Assembly: GCF_910579375.1 (NCBI RefSeq)
Contig: NZ_CAJTUJ010000025.1
Span: 1 to 21,787, forward strand
Reading direction: 5' to 3'
DNA length: 21,787 nt
Origin: an uncultured Rikenella sp.
GTDB lineage: Bacteria > Bacteroidota > Bacteroidia > Bacteroidales > Rikenellaceae
Shown here: piece after piece, positions 13,991-21,435 of the stretch
Position numbering within the stretch: position 1 is the stretch's first letter
Layout: each line of letters starts with the position of its first letter
Translations under genes and position numbers: made by a program
Notes under the pieces: generated by a model
What the model was told of the DNA's origin: nothing
What the model saw: only the letters and a program-made list of their open reading frames with translations
Databases searched by the model: none

Positions 13991-14517
13991 AACGATATTT
14001 TTCTATTTGGTTGGGAGGACTCCTGGCCTGCCTGCTCGTTGGGTGCGGCGCTCGTCCGTTGATGCAGTTGCGCGTCACCGAGATCGCATCGGCTTCGGTC
14101 GAACGGTTCGGCGTCGGCTTCGTCGAAGGGGTGGTTCGGGTCGAGGTGGACAACCGCAATCGGGATCGGGTGATTTTCGATGCCATGCGATTCGATTTGC
14201 GACTGGACGGGGCGACGGTGGGGACGATGAGGTCGCGACAATCGTTCGTCGTGGAGCCGGGATTGCACCGGGTCGAGATCCCGTTCCGCTTCCGATTCGG
14301 ACTGGAGACGGTGACGACAGTCATGCCGAAGCTGGTCGGGCTGGCTCGGGGGACGATTTCGCCCCGGGAGGCGGACTTGCGTGTGGCGGGTACGCTGGAG
14401 TTCGTGGCGGGCCGGCCGTTGCGGGAACGGACGGTTCGCTTCAGCCGACGGGTGAACGCGGAACAGGTAAGGAGGAGTTTGGAGCAGATGCCGATGAACT
14501 TTTTAATGACAGATTGA
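13987..14517 (+). CDS. LEA14-like (WHy-domain) lipoprotein
   Basis: A 176-residue predicted lipoprotein. The signal peptide ends in the lipobox LLVGC, with C20 as the lipidated Cys. The mature part resembles an LEA_2/WHy beta-sandwich: VEGVVRVEVDNRNRDRVIFD and FDLRLDGATVGTM, followed by a basic-rich strand region. Such proteins occur in the envelope of many Bacteroidetes, with no settled function. Its start overlaps the menG stop (ATGA), so translation is coupled. Domain identity is by pattern only. Confidence 0.78.
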   Translation: MKRYFSIWLGGLLACLLVGCGARPLMQLRVTEIASASVERFGVGFVEGVVRVEVDNRNRDRVIFDAMRFDLRLDGATVGTMRSRQSFVVEPGLHRVEIPFRFRFGLETVTTVMPKLVGLARGTISPREADLRVAGTLEFVAGRPLRERTVRFSRRVNAEQVRRSLEQMPMNFLMTD

Positions 14518-14531
14518 AATACGACGGAACG

Positions 14532-15062
14532 ATGAAAATAGGGTTGATTTCATTTTTTGCATTTTTCTGCCTCCTTTCGGCGGAGGCTCAGGAGCGGATC
14601 GGAAACTACACGGCGCGGTTGCGGACGCCCGACGTCGCGACGGGAGCTCAGGCGGTGGTGAACAACGACGGCTCGGTGAGCGCGGCGTTGCGTTCCATGC
14701 GGCGGAAAGATCGGGTGACGGGCTACCGTATCTGCATCTTTTTCGACAATACGCAGGAGGCGCGGAGCCGGGCGTACGGGGCGTTGGCTACCTTCAAAAG
14801 TCGCTTCCCGGGGATTCCGGGCGAGGTGATCTACGACAATCCGACTTTTCGGACGATGGTCGGGTATTGCATGGATATGACCGAGGTGTCGATGCTCTTG
14901 GGGCGGGTTCGCGAGCTCTTTCCCAAAGCGGTGGTGCGCGGCGAGACGATGGCGGTGTCTCAGTTGCGACACAGTCCGATCATCGGCAGCGGGGCCGATG
15001 ACGAGGCGCTGACGACAGAGGCGGGAGATTCGGGTGAGGAGTTTAACGATTCGAAGAATTGA
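14532..15062 (+). CDS. Secreted SPOR-like protein
   Basis: 176 residues with a signal peptide (MKIGLISFFAFFCLLSAEA, cleavage before Q20). Residues ~62-140 have the look of a SPOR domain: YRICIFFDN, a helix with AYGALATFKSRFPG, VIYDNPTFRTMVGYC, a second helix LLGRVRELFP and KAVVRGE. SPOR domains bind denuded septal peptidoglycan, so an envelope role is likely but inferred. The ATG at 14532 starts the signal peptide; the frame is open further back inside the lipoprotein gene but that part is not coding. The stop overlaps the comF start. The last 25 residues are acidic and probably disordered. Confidence 0.75.
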   Translation: MKIGLISFFAFFCLLSAEAQERIGNYTARLRTPDVATGAQAVVNNDGSVSAALRSMRRKDRVTGYRICIFFDNTQEARSRAYGALATFKSRFPGIPGEVIYDNPTFRTMVGYCMDMTEVSMLLGRVRELFPKAVVRGETMAVSQLRHSPIIGSGADDEALTTEAGDSGEEFNDSKN

Positions 15063-15796
15063 CACTGCGTTCGCTGATACGGCCTTTGCGGGAGGGGCTG
15101 AGGTGGCTGGGCGAACAGCTCTTTCCGCCGGTCTGTCCGGTCTGCGGCACTGCGCTGGGGCGGGGCGAACGGACGATCTGCCTGCGGTGCCGCTGGGAGA
15201 TGCCTCTGACCGACGACTGGGTGGCCGCGCGCAATCCGGTCGTCACCCGAATGGAGCGTTCGATTCCGGAGCTGACCCATGCGGCGGCTCTCTTCGCCTT
15301 TCGGCACGAGAGCGGTTATCGGCGGATGATTCATGCTTTGAAATATGCCGGTCGGCGCGATATCGCGGTGGCGATGGGCGAGATGTTCGGACGCGAGTTG
15401 CGCGAGTCGCCGTTTTATCGGGATATCGAGCTGTTGATTCCTGTGCCTTTGCACTGGACGAAGCGGTTACGGCGCGGATACAACCAGGCCGAGGAGATTT
15501 GCGTGGGATTGTCGCGGAGTATGGGTGTTCCGTATGATTTTCGATCGTTGCGGCGGGTGCGCCGCACGCGGACGCAGGCGCGGCGCAGGGATGCCGCCGA
15601 CCGGCATCGGAATGTGGAGGGGGCTTTTCGGCTGACCCGGCCGGAACGGCTGGCGGGCAGACACATCCTGTTGGTGGACGACGTGCTGACCACCGGTGCG
15701 ACCGTGGCAGCTTGTGCGGCGGCCGTCCGACGGGACGCTGCCGGGGTGCGAATCAGCGTGGCGGCGTTGGCCGCCGTGCGCGGAGCGGGACGATAA
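15059..15796 (+). CDS. comF: ComF-family phosphoribosyltransferase
   Basis: 245 residues of the ComF/GntX family, which has a role in DNA uptake in naturally competent bacteria and is of unclear use elsewhere. The zinc-ribbon Cys are C26, C29, C41 and C44 (PVCPVCG and CLRCRWEMP). A middle motif RLRRGYNQAEEI (137-148) and RTRTQ (169-173) follow, then the PRPP-binding loop LLVDDVLTTGAT (204-215), all as in the family. The start is the TTG at 15059, overlapping the previous stop by four bases; no ATG or GTG would keep the zinc ribbon. Whether it acts in DNA uptake in this organism is not known. It is the last gene of the operon. Confidence 0.9.
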   Translation: MTLRSLIRPLREGLRWLGEQLFPPVCPVCGTALGRGERTICLRCRWEMPLTDDWVAARNPVVTRMERSIPELTHAAALFAFRHESGYRRMIHALKYAGRRDIAVAMGEMFGRELRESPFYRDIELLIPVPLHWTKRLRRGYNQAEEICVGLSRSMGVPYDFRSLRRVRRTRTQARRRDAADRHRNVEGAFRLTRPERLAGRHILLVDDVLTTGATVAACAAAVRRDAAGVRISVAALAAVRGAGR

Positions 15797-15798
15797 AA

Positions 15799-15836
15799 CA
15801 GAAGAAAGGGAGGCCCTCAGGCCTCCCCTTCTTCTG
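15799..15836. terminator. Bidirectional hairpin terminator after comF
   Basis: Arms of 17 bases (15799-15815 and 15820-15836) with one mismatch and a ctca loop. It starts two bases after comF ends and contains the stop codon of the - strand gene. Read on the - strand it is followed by tttta; the + strand T-run is weak. Confidence 0.65.
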
Positions 15837-16857
15837 TTCCAAACCGTGCTTCCAGCAGGTCGATGAATTTGATCGTCGCCGCATTCTCCGGAATCCAGCG
15901 GTACATCTCGCCGATGTAGACCAGCGCCTCCTCTAACGACCCCATGGTGTCTAATTTTTCGCACTCCGACTCGAACATCGCCTCGTTCCCGTGGAACAGG
16001 GTGTCGATCATCTCGTGTCGCGCATAAGGGCTCACTTCGATGCCGAAGATGCGCGGGGCTTCCGGCTTTTTCTTTTCCGGCTTCCGGCCGCTTTTCGGCG
16101 TCTCGTCCGCTTCCGCAGCCCGTTCTGGTGCAGTTGTATTCGTCGGTGCCGTTATCTCCGGCTCCATCGCCGGCACTTCGGTCGCTTGCGGACAGCCCTC
16201 CCGCGAACCGCTCTCCTGCGTCAGGTAGCTCTCTTCCGACCGGCCTCCTTTCGCCGGAGCCTCGGTCTCCGGCTCGATCTCCTGTTCGGGCTCTGATTCC
16301 GGTTCCGGTTCGATCTCGGTTTCGGTTATCGTAACGGGTTCGACCGGCTCCGGTTCTACAGCCGATTCGGCTGCAGCAGCCTCCGGGAAAGGCAGAACCA
16401 CCTCCCGCTCTTCCAGAAAACGCGTCTGCGACGGGCAGGGATCCTGTTCGCCCACCTCCTGCACCGTATGGGTCGTTTGTGACATTCGGTCTTCCCGCTC
16501 AGCGGCCGGACGCTCTTCGAACTGTGCGGTCGCTGCCGGCTCGGTCGCCGCCACACTCTCCGCCATCGGCGCAAAACCGTAGTCGACTCCTCCGCCGTTC
16601 ACTTCGAACGATTCGTCTTCCGGCGCCATTCCGTCGTATCCGTTCGTCGCCGGTACGTGTTCCACCTCGACTCTCGCTGCCGCCAGTTGCATCGCCACGC
16701 CGTCCGTACACCGCAACTGCATGATTTCGGCGTATATCCGTTGCATCCGTTCCAGTACGATGTCCCGTTCGATGGTCGGTACGCGGCCCGTTTCGTGCCA
16801 CCGGGCCACGTAAGCGGCCACTTGTTTCAGTCCGATCTCCATTTCATGATATCCCAT
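15817..16857 (-). CDS. Acidic Bacteroidales hypothetical protein with low-complexity middle
   Basis: 346 residues. The N-terminus (~1-50, MGYHEMEIGLKQVAAYVARW) is predicted helical. Residues ~60-265 are low-complexity and very acidic, with a Glu/Pro run containing EPEPESEPEQEIEPETEAP, and are probably disordered. The C-terminal ~80 residues form a compact region (PYARHEMIDTLFHGNEAMFE, then LEEALVYIGEMYRWIPENAA and IKFIDLLEARFG) that I recognise as recurring in Bacteroidales hypotheticals of unknown function. No signal peptide is seen. An upstream TTG (16887) would add ten residues but lies within the promoter's -7 element, so the ATG at 16857 is the better start. It faces comF tail to tail. 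Confidence 0.75.
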   Translation of the reverse strand: MGYHEMEIGLKQVAAYVARWHETGRVPTIERDIVLERMQRIYAEIMQLRCTDGVAMQLAAARVEVEHVPATNGYDGMAPEDESFEVNGGGVDYGFAPMAESVAATEPAATAQFEERPAAEREDRMSQTTHTVQEVGEQDPCPSQTRFLEEREVVLPFPEAAAAESAVEPEPVEPVTITETEIEPEPESEPEQEIEPETEAPAKGGRSEESYLTQESGSREGCPQATEVPAMEPEITAPTNTTAPERAAEADETPKSGRKPEKKKPEAPRIFGIEVSPYARHEMIDTLFHGNEAMFESECEKLDTMGSLEEALVYIGEMYRWIPENAATIKFIDLLEARFGTEEGEA

Positions 16858-16884
16858 AACGCTGCGCTTTTTTATACCAAAATT

Positions 16885-16892
16885 CAAAAATA
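16885..16892 (-). promoter_or_regulatory. Promoter of the acidic hypothetical gene, TATTTTTG
   Basis: The - strand reads TATTTTTG, matching TAnnTTTG, and predicts a start near 16880 with a leader of ~20 bases. This location supports the ATG at 16857 over the TTG at 16887. Confidence 0.65.
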
Positions 16893-17096
16893 GGGTTTTC
16901 TTCGCTCTTTTCTCATAAACCGTGCCAAGTTTTTTTATCGGCCCGGTTCGGCCGCTATCCGAAAATAGTGTCAGAAATCCGACCGGTCATTTCGAAACAA
17001 ATCCTTCGCAATCGTTTATTTATGTTCGATTTCGTTCAATGGCGCGATCTTTCCGGAAGAAAGGACGAAAACCGATTCACTTTAATGAAAATATAT

Positions 17097-17104
17097 TATC
17101 TTTG
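17097..17104 (+). promoter_or_regulatory. Promoter of the NYN/cold-shock gene, TATCTTTG
   Basis: An exact match to TAnnTTTG within an AT-rich tract, 60 bases upstream of the ATG at 17165, leaving a leader of about 55 bases. Confidence 0.75.
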
Positions 17105-17164
17105 AACCCGTCATAGAATTGACCTAAATAACTCTCACGATTCCAGTCGTTTCTATTGTATCTT

Positions 17165-18157
17165 ATGTATTCCAACCATTGCGCTGCGCCCAAGATCGGC
17201 GTGTTTTATGACGGCAACTTTCTGCTCCACGCGTCGAATTATTACAATTACATCCATCCCCAGCGGCGACGCTTGTGCCTGAACGGATTGCACGACTTCA
17301 TCTGTCAGCGGGTGGCCGAAGAGGAGGGGATCGATCCGAAACGGTGTCGGGTCAACGAGGCGCACTATTTTCGCGGCCGGCTCAATGCTTCCGACGCGGC
17401 GCAACGCGGCAGCCAGTTGTATCACGACCGGGTCTTCGACGATATCCTGATGTCGGAAGGGGTGCACCCGCACTACCTGCCGCTTCGCAACATCTACGGA
17501 CGGAAGGAGGAGCGCGGAACGGACGTGTGGCTGGCGCTGGAGGTCTACGAGATGGCGCTCCGGGGCAAGATCGACATTGCGGTGCTGGTGGTGGCGGATA
17601 CGGACTATGTGCCGCTGGTGCGCAAGCTCATTGCGCTGGGGGTGCGGGTGATGCTGATCAGCTGGGAGTTCGAGTACATCAACGACGAGGGGAATCGTAT
17701 CGTGACCAAAACGTCGCACGAGCTGCTCACCCTGGCGCACTATCCGGTGCCGATGCAGGAGGTGATCGATTGCGGGTTGAAACAGAATAATCAGTTGATT
17801 ATGAATCTCTTCGTGGCGAACGATGCCAAGTCGCAAGGCGGCGACGCGGCGGAAGAGGGAGGGGAAGAGGCTGACGAGACGGTGGTCGAAGCGGAGGACG
17901 AGTTTACGCCGCCGGGACGGGTCGGACGGGAGCCGGGAGCGCGGTATACGAGTACGATTCTCAGCATCAAGACGGGGTACGGGTTTATCAAATACCCGAA
18001 CAACAACCTCTTTTTCCACAGTCTGGATGTGATCGAAGGCGATTTCTCGGCGTTGGCGCCGGGGGACGAGGTGGAGTTCTCGATCGACCAGAACGATCAG
18101 GGACAGGACGTGGCCAAACAGGTCAAACGCCTCGGCGGGGGTGGATTCGGGGCGTAG
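17165..18157 (+). CDS. NYN-domain nuclease fused to a cold-shock RNA-binding domain
   Basis: 330 residues with two domains. Residues ~10-190 form a NYN domain, a PIN-like RNase fold: IGVFYDGNF (11-19) carries D16 and N18, D120 lies in GTDVWLALEVY, and VVADTDYVPLVRKL (142-155) carries D145 and D147. These are the acidic positions that hold the catalytic metal. A short helical stretch and an acidic linker (~220-250) follow. Residues ~260-323 are a cold-shock/S1-like OB-fold with GYGFI (271-275) and LFFH (282-285), the RNP-type motifs, and GDEVEF (300-305). This suggests a single-strand RNA endonuclease with its own binding domain; activity is inferred. The TTG three codons upstream is not needed. 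Confidence 0.86.
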   Translation: MYSNHCAAPKIGVFYDGNFLLHASNYYNYIHPQRRRLCLNGLHDFICQRVAEEEGIDPKRCRVNEAHYFRGRLNASDAAQRGSQLYHDRVFDDILMSEGVHPHYLPLRNIYGRKEERGTDVWLALEVYEMALRGKIDIAVLVVADTDYVPLVRKLIALGVRVMLISWEFEYINDEGNRIVTKTSHELLTLAHYPVPMQEVIDCGLKQNNQLIMNLFVANDAKSQGGDAAEEGGEEADETVVEAEDEFTPPGRVGREPGARYTSTILSIKTGYGFIKYPNNNLFFHSLDVIEGDFSALAPGDEVEFSIDQNDQGQDVAKQVKRLGGGGFGA

Positions 18158-18183
18158 CACCTCTTTTTTTGAACCGGTCTGTA

Positions 18184-18213
18184 ACTGCCGCTTTCTTTCA
18201 CGAAAGCGGCAGT
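18184..18213. terminator. Convergent terminator between the NYN gene and mnmA
   Basis: Perfect 12-bp arms (18184-18195 and 18202-18213) with a 6-base loop, placed between two genes that end facing each other. T-runs after the stem are short in both directions, so it is a less certain terminator than those at 4131 and 8514. Confidence 0.65.
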
Positions 18214-18217
18214 GCTG

Positions 18218-19321
18218 TTATATCCTGTCCAGGATGCCGCCGCCGACCACGCAATCGTTCAGATAGAAAACCGCCGGCTGGCCGGGCATCGGAGCCCAGA
18301 CCGAATCGTTCAACAGGTCGATCCGCATTTGGCCGTCCGGTTCGACTGTGATTCGAGCTCCTTTTTGCGGATTGCGCCCGATGCCCCGCACCCGAATCTC
18401 CAACTCATCGGCATGTCTTGACAACATGGCGGGTGCGACCACTGTCCGCCACGCCGTCAGCCACACGGTGCGTCGTGATAACGCCTCCTCTTCCGTGCTG
18501 ACAACCACGCGGTTCCGTGACGGATCGAGCGAAACCACCCGCATCGGCTTCCCGCCTTTGTTCAGTGCCGAAGCGATCGGTGAAATCCCCCGTTTTTGTC
18601 CTGCCGTGTAGAGTCCGTATCCTTCGTGTCGGCCCACCACCGCTCCTGTCCGCCAATCGACCGCCTCGCCGGAGGTCAGGCAGCCGACCGGTAAATGGCG
18701 CCGTAAAAAATCTTCGTAATTCGAATCTCCCGTAAAACAGACTCCCATGCTCTCCCGTCCCGTCGGCAGGACGGTATATCGCCTCGCCATGCCGGCCTTT
18801 ACAGCTTGTTTGGTGTAGCCGCCCAATGGCAAAATCGCCCGGGAGACGATCTCTTCCGGCACATCCCACAAATAGTAAGACTGGTCTTTCGCCGCATCTG
18901 CGCCGCGCCGGAAACAAACGTGTCCGTCCAGGGTCGCTGTGCGTGCATAGTGTCCCGTCGCGATGTGACGAATTCCCATCCGGTCGGCCGTTTCGGCTAA
19001 GAGTCGCCATTTGATCCGCGGATTACAGCGCGAACACGGAGCCGGTGTCCGCCCGGCAGCATGTTCCGCCAGCGTGTAGTCGATGATTTCGCGCCGGAAC
19101 AACTCGTGGCAAGGCTCGATCATCAAGGGTATACCCATCCTCTCGGCCATCTCCCGAGCCCGTTCCCGCGCCGGAGCGGCGTCGAGCATGTCCAAAAAAA
19201 GAGCGCGAGGACGGTATTCCGCCTCGCGCAGTAGTTCCACAGCAGTCGCAGAGTCGATGCCGCCGCTCCATGCAACCAATACTTCGGTGCCCGGCGCCAT
19301 TTCGTATCGTTCTTTTGACAT
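18218..19321 (-). CDS. mnmA: tRNA-specific 2-thiouridylase MnmA
   Basis: This enzyme puts sulfur on U34 of tRNA-Lys, -Glu and -Gln, needed for accurate decoding. Its 367 residues match the family. The PP-loop is SGGIDSA (19-25), in place of the more common SGGVDSS. The catalytic Cys C96 (TPAPCSRCN, 92-100) and the second Cys C195 (MGVCFTGD, 192-199) are both present. KDQSYYLW (145-152) and the late GQKRGI and YTAGQ segments are also typical. It follows the DUF3276 gene by 47 bases with no TAnnTTTG element between, so both are probably one transcript. Bacteroidales often carry two MnmA-like paralogs; this could be either. Confidence 0.88.
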   Translation of the reverse strand: MSKERYEMAPGTEVLVAWSGGIDSATAVELLREAEYRPRALFLDMLDAAPARERAREMAERMGIPLMIEPCHELFRREIIDYTLAEHAAGRTPAPCSRCNPRIKWRLLAETADRMGIRHIATGHYARTATLDGHVCFRRGADAAKDQSYYLWDVPEEIVSRAILPLGGYTKQAVKAGMARRYTVLPTGRESMGVCFTGDSNYEDFLRRHLPVGCLTSGEAVDWRTGAVVGRHEGYGLYTAGQKRGISPIASALNKGGKPMRVVSLDPSRNRVVVSTEEEALSRRTVWLTAWRTVVAPAMLSRHADELEIRVRGIGRNPQKGARITVEPDGQMRIDLLNDSVWAPMPGQPAVFYLNDCVVGGGILDRI

Positions 19322-19368
19322 GCGGCGTTTGTTCGGTCGTTTACCTGAAAGACAAGTAAACCGCCGAA

Positions 19369-19749
19369 TTACAACCCTTTGAAGAAATCGTCTTCAGAGA
19401 TCGAGCTCGTTCCTTCCGACGCATTGGCCGGTCCCGAGCCGATTGCCGAACCGTCCGGGTTGAACAGCTCCGGGCGTTCGCGTTTCACGTAGTCTACCAC
19501 CTCTTTGAAACCTTCGCCGAATTTCTGGAAGTCTTCTTTGTATAAGTGAATCTTGTGCTTGTCGATCGTGAAACTCCCGTCACGCATCTGCTTCTTGCGG
19601 CTTTCGGTGATCGTCACATAGTAGTCCCCGCCGCGCGTAGCTTTCACATCGAAGTAGTAGATGCGCTTCCCCGCCTTCACCGGCACGGAGTACAGTTCAT
19701 CGCCCATAGAGTCCATCTCGCTCCGGTCGTTGTAGTCAAAATTGCTCAT
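19369..19749 (-). CDS. PUR-alpha-like nucleic-acid-binding protein (DUF3276)
   Basis: 126 residues of the DUF3276/PUR family found across Bacteroidetes and spirochaetes; the Borrelia member binds DNA and RNA. One PUR repeat is seen at ~19-90: LYSVPVKAGKRIYYFDVK, DYYVTITESRKK and KHKIHLYKEDFQKFGEGFKE, followed by YVKRERPELF. The last 35 residues are Ser/Gly/acidic and likely flexible, ending DDFFKGL. A single repeat implies it dimerises to form the full fold. It is transcribed with mnmA. Confidence 0.88.
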   Translation of the reverse strand: MSNFDYNDRSEMDSMGDELYSVPVKAGKRIYYFDVKATRGGDYYVTITESRKKQMRDGSFTIDKHKIHLYKEDFQKFGEGFKEVVDYVKRERPELFNPDGSAIGSGPANASEGTSSISEDDFFKGL

Positions 19750-19774
19750 ACAGTTTTAATTTAAGTTATTGGTA

Positions 19775-19794
19775 GCGTGTCCGTTCGGACACGC
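19775..19794 (-). promoter_or_regulatory. Hairpin in the DUF3276 leader
   Basis: Arms gcgtgtcc and ggacacgc (8 bp) with a gttc loop form a strong stem in the untranslated leader, about 25 bases before the start codon at 19749. It could affect mRNA stability or ribosome access. Confidence 0.5.
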
Positions 19795-19884
19795 CGGTTA
19801 TCCTTAGTTCAGTCGTTCGGTTCCGCCGGTCGGACAACAGACCGACCCCTCCCCGCAAAGGGCAGTGCTCCCCGATTCGTTTTT

Positions 19885-19892
19885 CAAATGTA
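19885..19892 (-). promoter_or_regulatory. Promoter of the DUF3276-mnmA unit, TACATTTG
   Basis: The - strand reads TACATTTG, matching TAnnTTTG, and predicts a start near 19880, giving a leader of about 130 bases. Confidence 0.65.
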
Positions 19893-19992
19893 GATAAAAA
19901 ATCATATCCCGAAAAATTTTAGGCGACTTTTCTGTGAACTTTATTCTGCGAAGGATTGGCAGCCCGGCGGGAATCTCGTTGCGGGCGGCGGG

Positions 19993-20023
19993 TTGCGACT
20001 CCTCGGGAAAAGCCGTATCTTTG
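19993..20023 (+). promoter_or_regulatory. DUF389 gene promoter
   Basis: A -33 TTG (19993-19995) and a -7 TATCTTTG (20016-20023) with 20 bases between. The leader to the ATG at 20053 is about 25 bases. Confidence 0.75.
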
Positions 20024-20052
20024 TCTCTCGCTGAACGAAAACCGTTGTTCCT

Positions 20053-21435
20053 ATGCCTGAATCGAACGAGTTCAATACGTCGCTCCGCAGCCGTTTTCTC
20101 AATTTTATCCGCGATCGTTTCAACCTCGACGAGGACAAGGCCTCGGAGGAGGAGGTGCGTGAGAATATCAACCGGGGGGTCGAGTTCCGGGGGACGAATC
20201 TGTGGGTGTTGATCTTCGCGATCTTCATCGCGTCGATCGGTCTGAATGTCAACTCCACGGCGGTGATCATCGGGGCGATGCTCGTGTCGCCGCTGATGGG
20301 GCCCATCATGGGGGTGGGACTGGCGCTCGGGGTCAATGACTTCGACCTGATGAAGCAGTCGTTGCGCAGTCTGGGGCTGGCGGCGGCGGTGGGGCTGGTT
20401 ACTTCGACCCTCTATTTCTGGATCAGTCCGATCAGTACGGCGCAGAGCGAACTACTGGCTCGGACGACGCCCACGATTTATGATGTGCTGATCGCGTTGT
20501 TCGGGGGGCTGGCCGGAATCGTGGCCCAGTCGCGCAAGGATCGGACTTCGACGGTGATTCCGGGGGTGGCGATCGCTACGGCGCTGATGCCGCCGCTCTG
20601 TACGGCCGGGTTCGGGCTGGCGCGGGGGAATATGGCCTTTTTTCTCGGGGCGTTCTATCTTTTCTTTATCAATGCGGTGTTCATCGCGGTCGGGACGTTC
20701 ATTATCGTTCGGTTTCTGAAGTACCGGAAGACGGCTTTCGTCGATCCGAAACGGGAGCGGCGGGCGAGACGTTATATGACGGTGATCGTGACCATGACGT
20801 TGGTGCCGAGTATCGTGCTGGCTTACGACATCGTGCAGCGCACGATTTTCGAGAGCAATGCCCGGGAGTATATCGAGCGGGTGTTGACGTTCGACGGGGC
20901 GGAGGTGGTGAGCGCCACGCCGACCTATGCGCGCGACACTTCGACGATCGATGTGATGCTGATCGGGAATAAAGTGTCGGAGGATGCGATTGCGCTGGCT
21001 CGCAATCAGTTGCCGGCCTATCGTCTGGGGCATACGCGGTTGGTGGTGCATCAGGCGGGGACGGACGATGGGTTGGACGGGCGGATGATGCAGAGTGTCC
21101 TGCACAGCAATGTTGAGATTCTGGAGGAGAAGAATCGGAAAATCGAACGGTTGCAGCAGCTGACCGATCGTTATTTGCGGGATACGTTGCCTGCGGCAGA
21201 CATTGTGCGTGAGTTGGGATCGTTGTGGGGGACGCAGCTGGTGGGGCGGGTGAGTCTGTCGAAGGTTCCGGTCTTTACGGGTGACGGTCGGGTGGCGGAT
21301 ACGGTGGTCTATTGTTACATTGTTCCGGCGTCGGATGTCTCTTTGGAGGAGGATCAGCGTCGGAAGCTGACGGAGTGGCTTCGGGTAAGGACGAAGATGC
21401 GCACGGTGGAGTTGGTGGTGAAGGCAGCGGAGTGA
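20053..21435 (+). CDS. DUF389 (TIGR00341-type) membrane protein
   Basis: A 460-residue inner-membrane protein of the DUF389 family, whose role is not established. About seven hydrophobic segments lie between residues 48 and 262. The family signatures are GAMLVSPLMGPIMGVG (74-89) and PGVAIATALMPPLCTAG (170-186). The C-terminal half (~265-460) is soluble: a region resembling the family's cytoplasmic or periplasmic domain, a coiled-coil-like stretch NVEILEEKNRKIERLQQL, and a final alpha/beta part. The ATG at 20053 follows the promoter at a normal distance. It is a single-gene unit. Confidence 0.87.
   Translation: MPESNEFNTSLRSRFLNFIRDRFNLDEDKASEEEVRENINRGVEFRGTNLWVLIFAIFIASIGLNVNSTAVIIGAMLVSPLMGPIMGVGLALGVNDFDLMKQSLRSLGLAAAVGLVTSTLYFWISPISTAQSELLARTTPTIYDVLIALFGGLAGIVAQSRKDRTSTVIPGVAIATALMPPLCTAGFGLARGNMAFFLGAFYLFFINAVFIAVGTFIIVRFLKYRKTAFVDPKRERRARRYMTVIVTMTLVPSIVLAYDIVQRTIFESNAREYIERVLTFDGAEVVSATPTYARDTSTIDVMLIGNKVSEDAIALARNQLPAYRLGHTRLVVHQAGTDDGLDGRMMQSVLHSNVEILEEKNRKIERLQQLTDRYLRDTLPAADIVRELGSLWGTQLVGRVSLSKVPVFTGDGRVADTVVYCYIVPASDVSLEEDQRRKLTEWLRVRTKMRTVELVVKAAE

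Larger units (their letters stand above)
16858..17164. other. Divergent intergenic region
   Basis: This AT-rich gap holds the - strand promoter near 16885 and the + strand promoter near 17097. Between them I see no gene, repeat or RNA fold that stands out. Confidence 0.6.
19750..20052. other. Divergent intergenic region with a long structured leader
   Basis: It holds the two divergent promoters at 19885-19892 (-) and 19993-20023 (+). The ~130-base - strand leader of the DUF3276 gene contains the 19775-19794 hairpin and a 6-bp inverted repeat around 19830-19850. No gene is seen. Confidence 0.6.
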
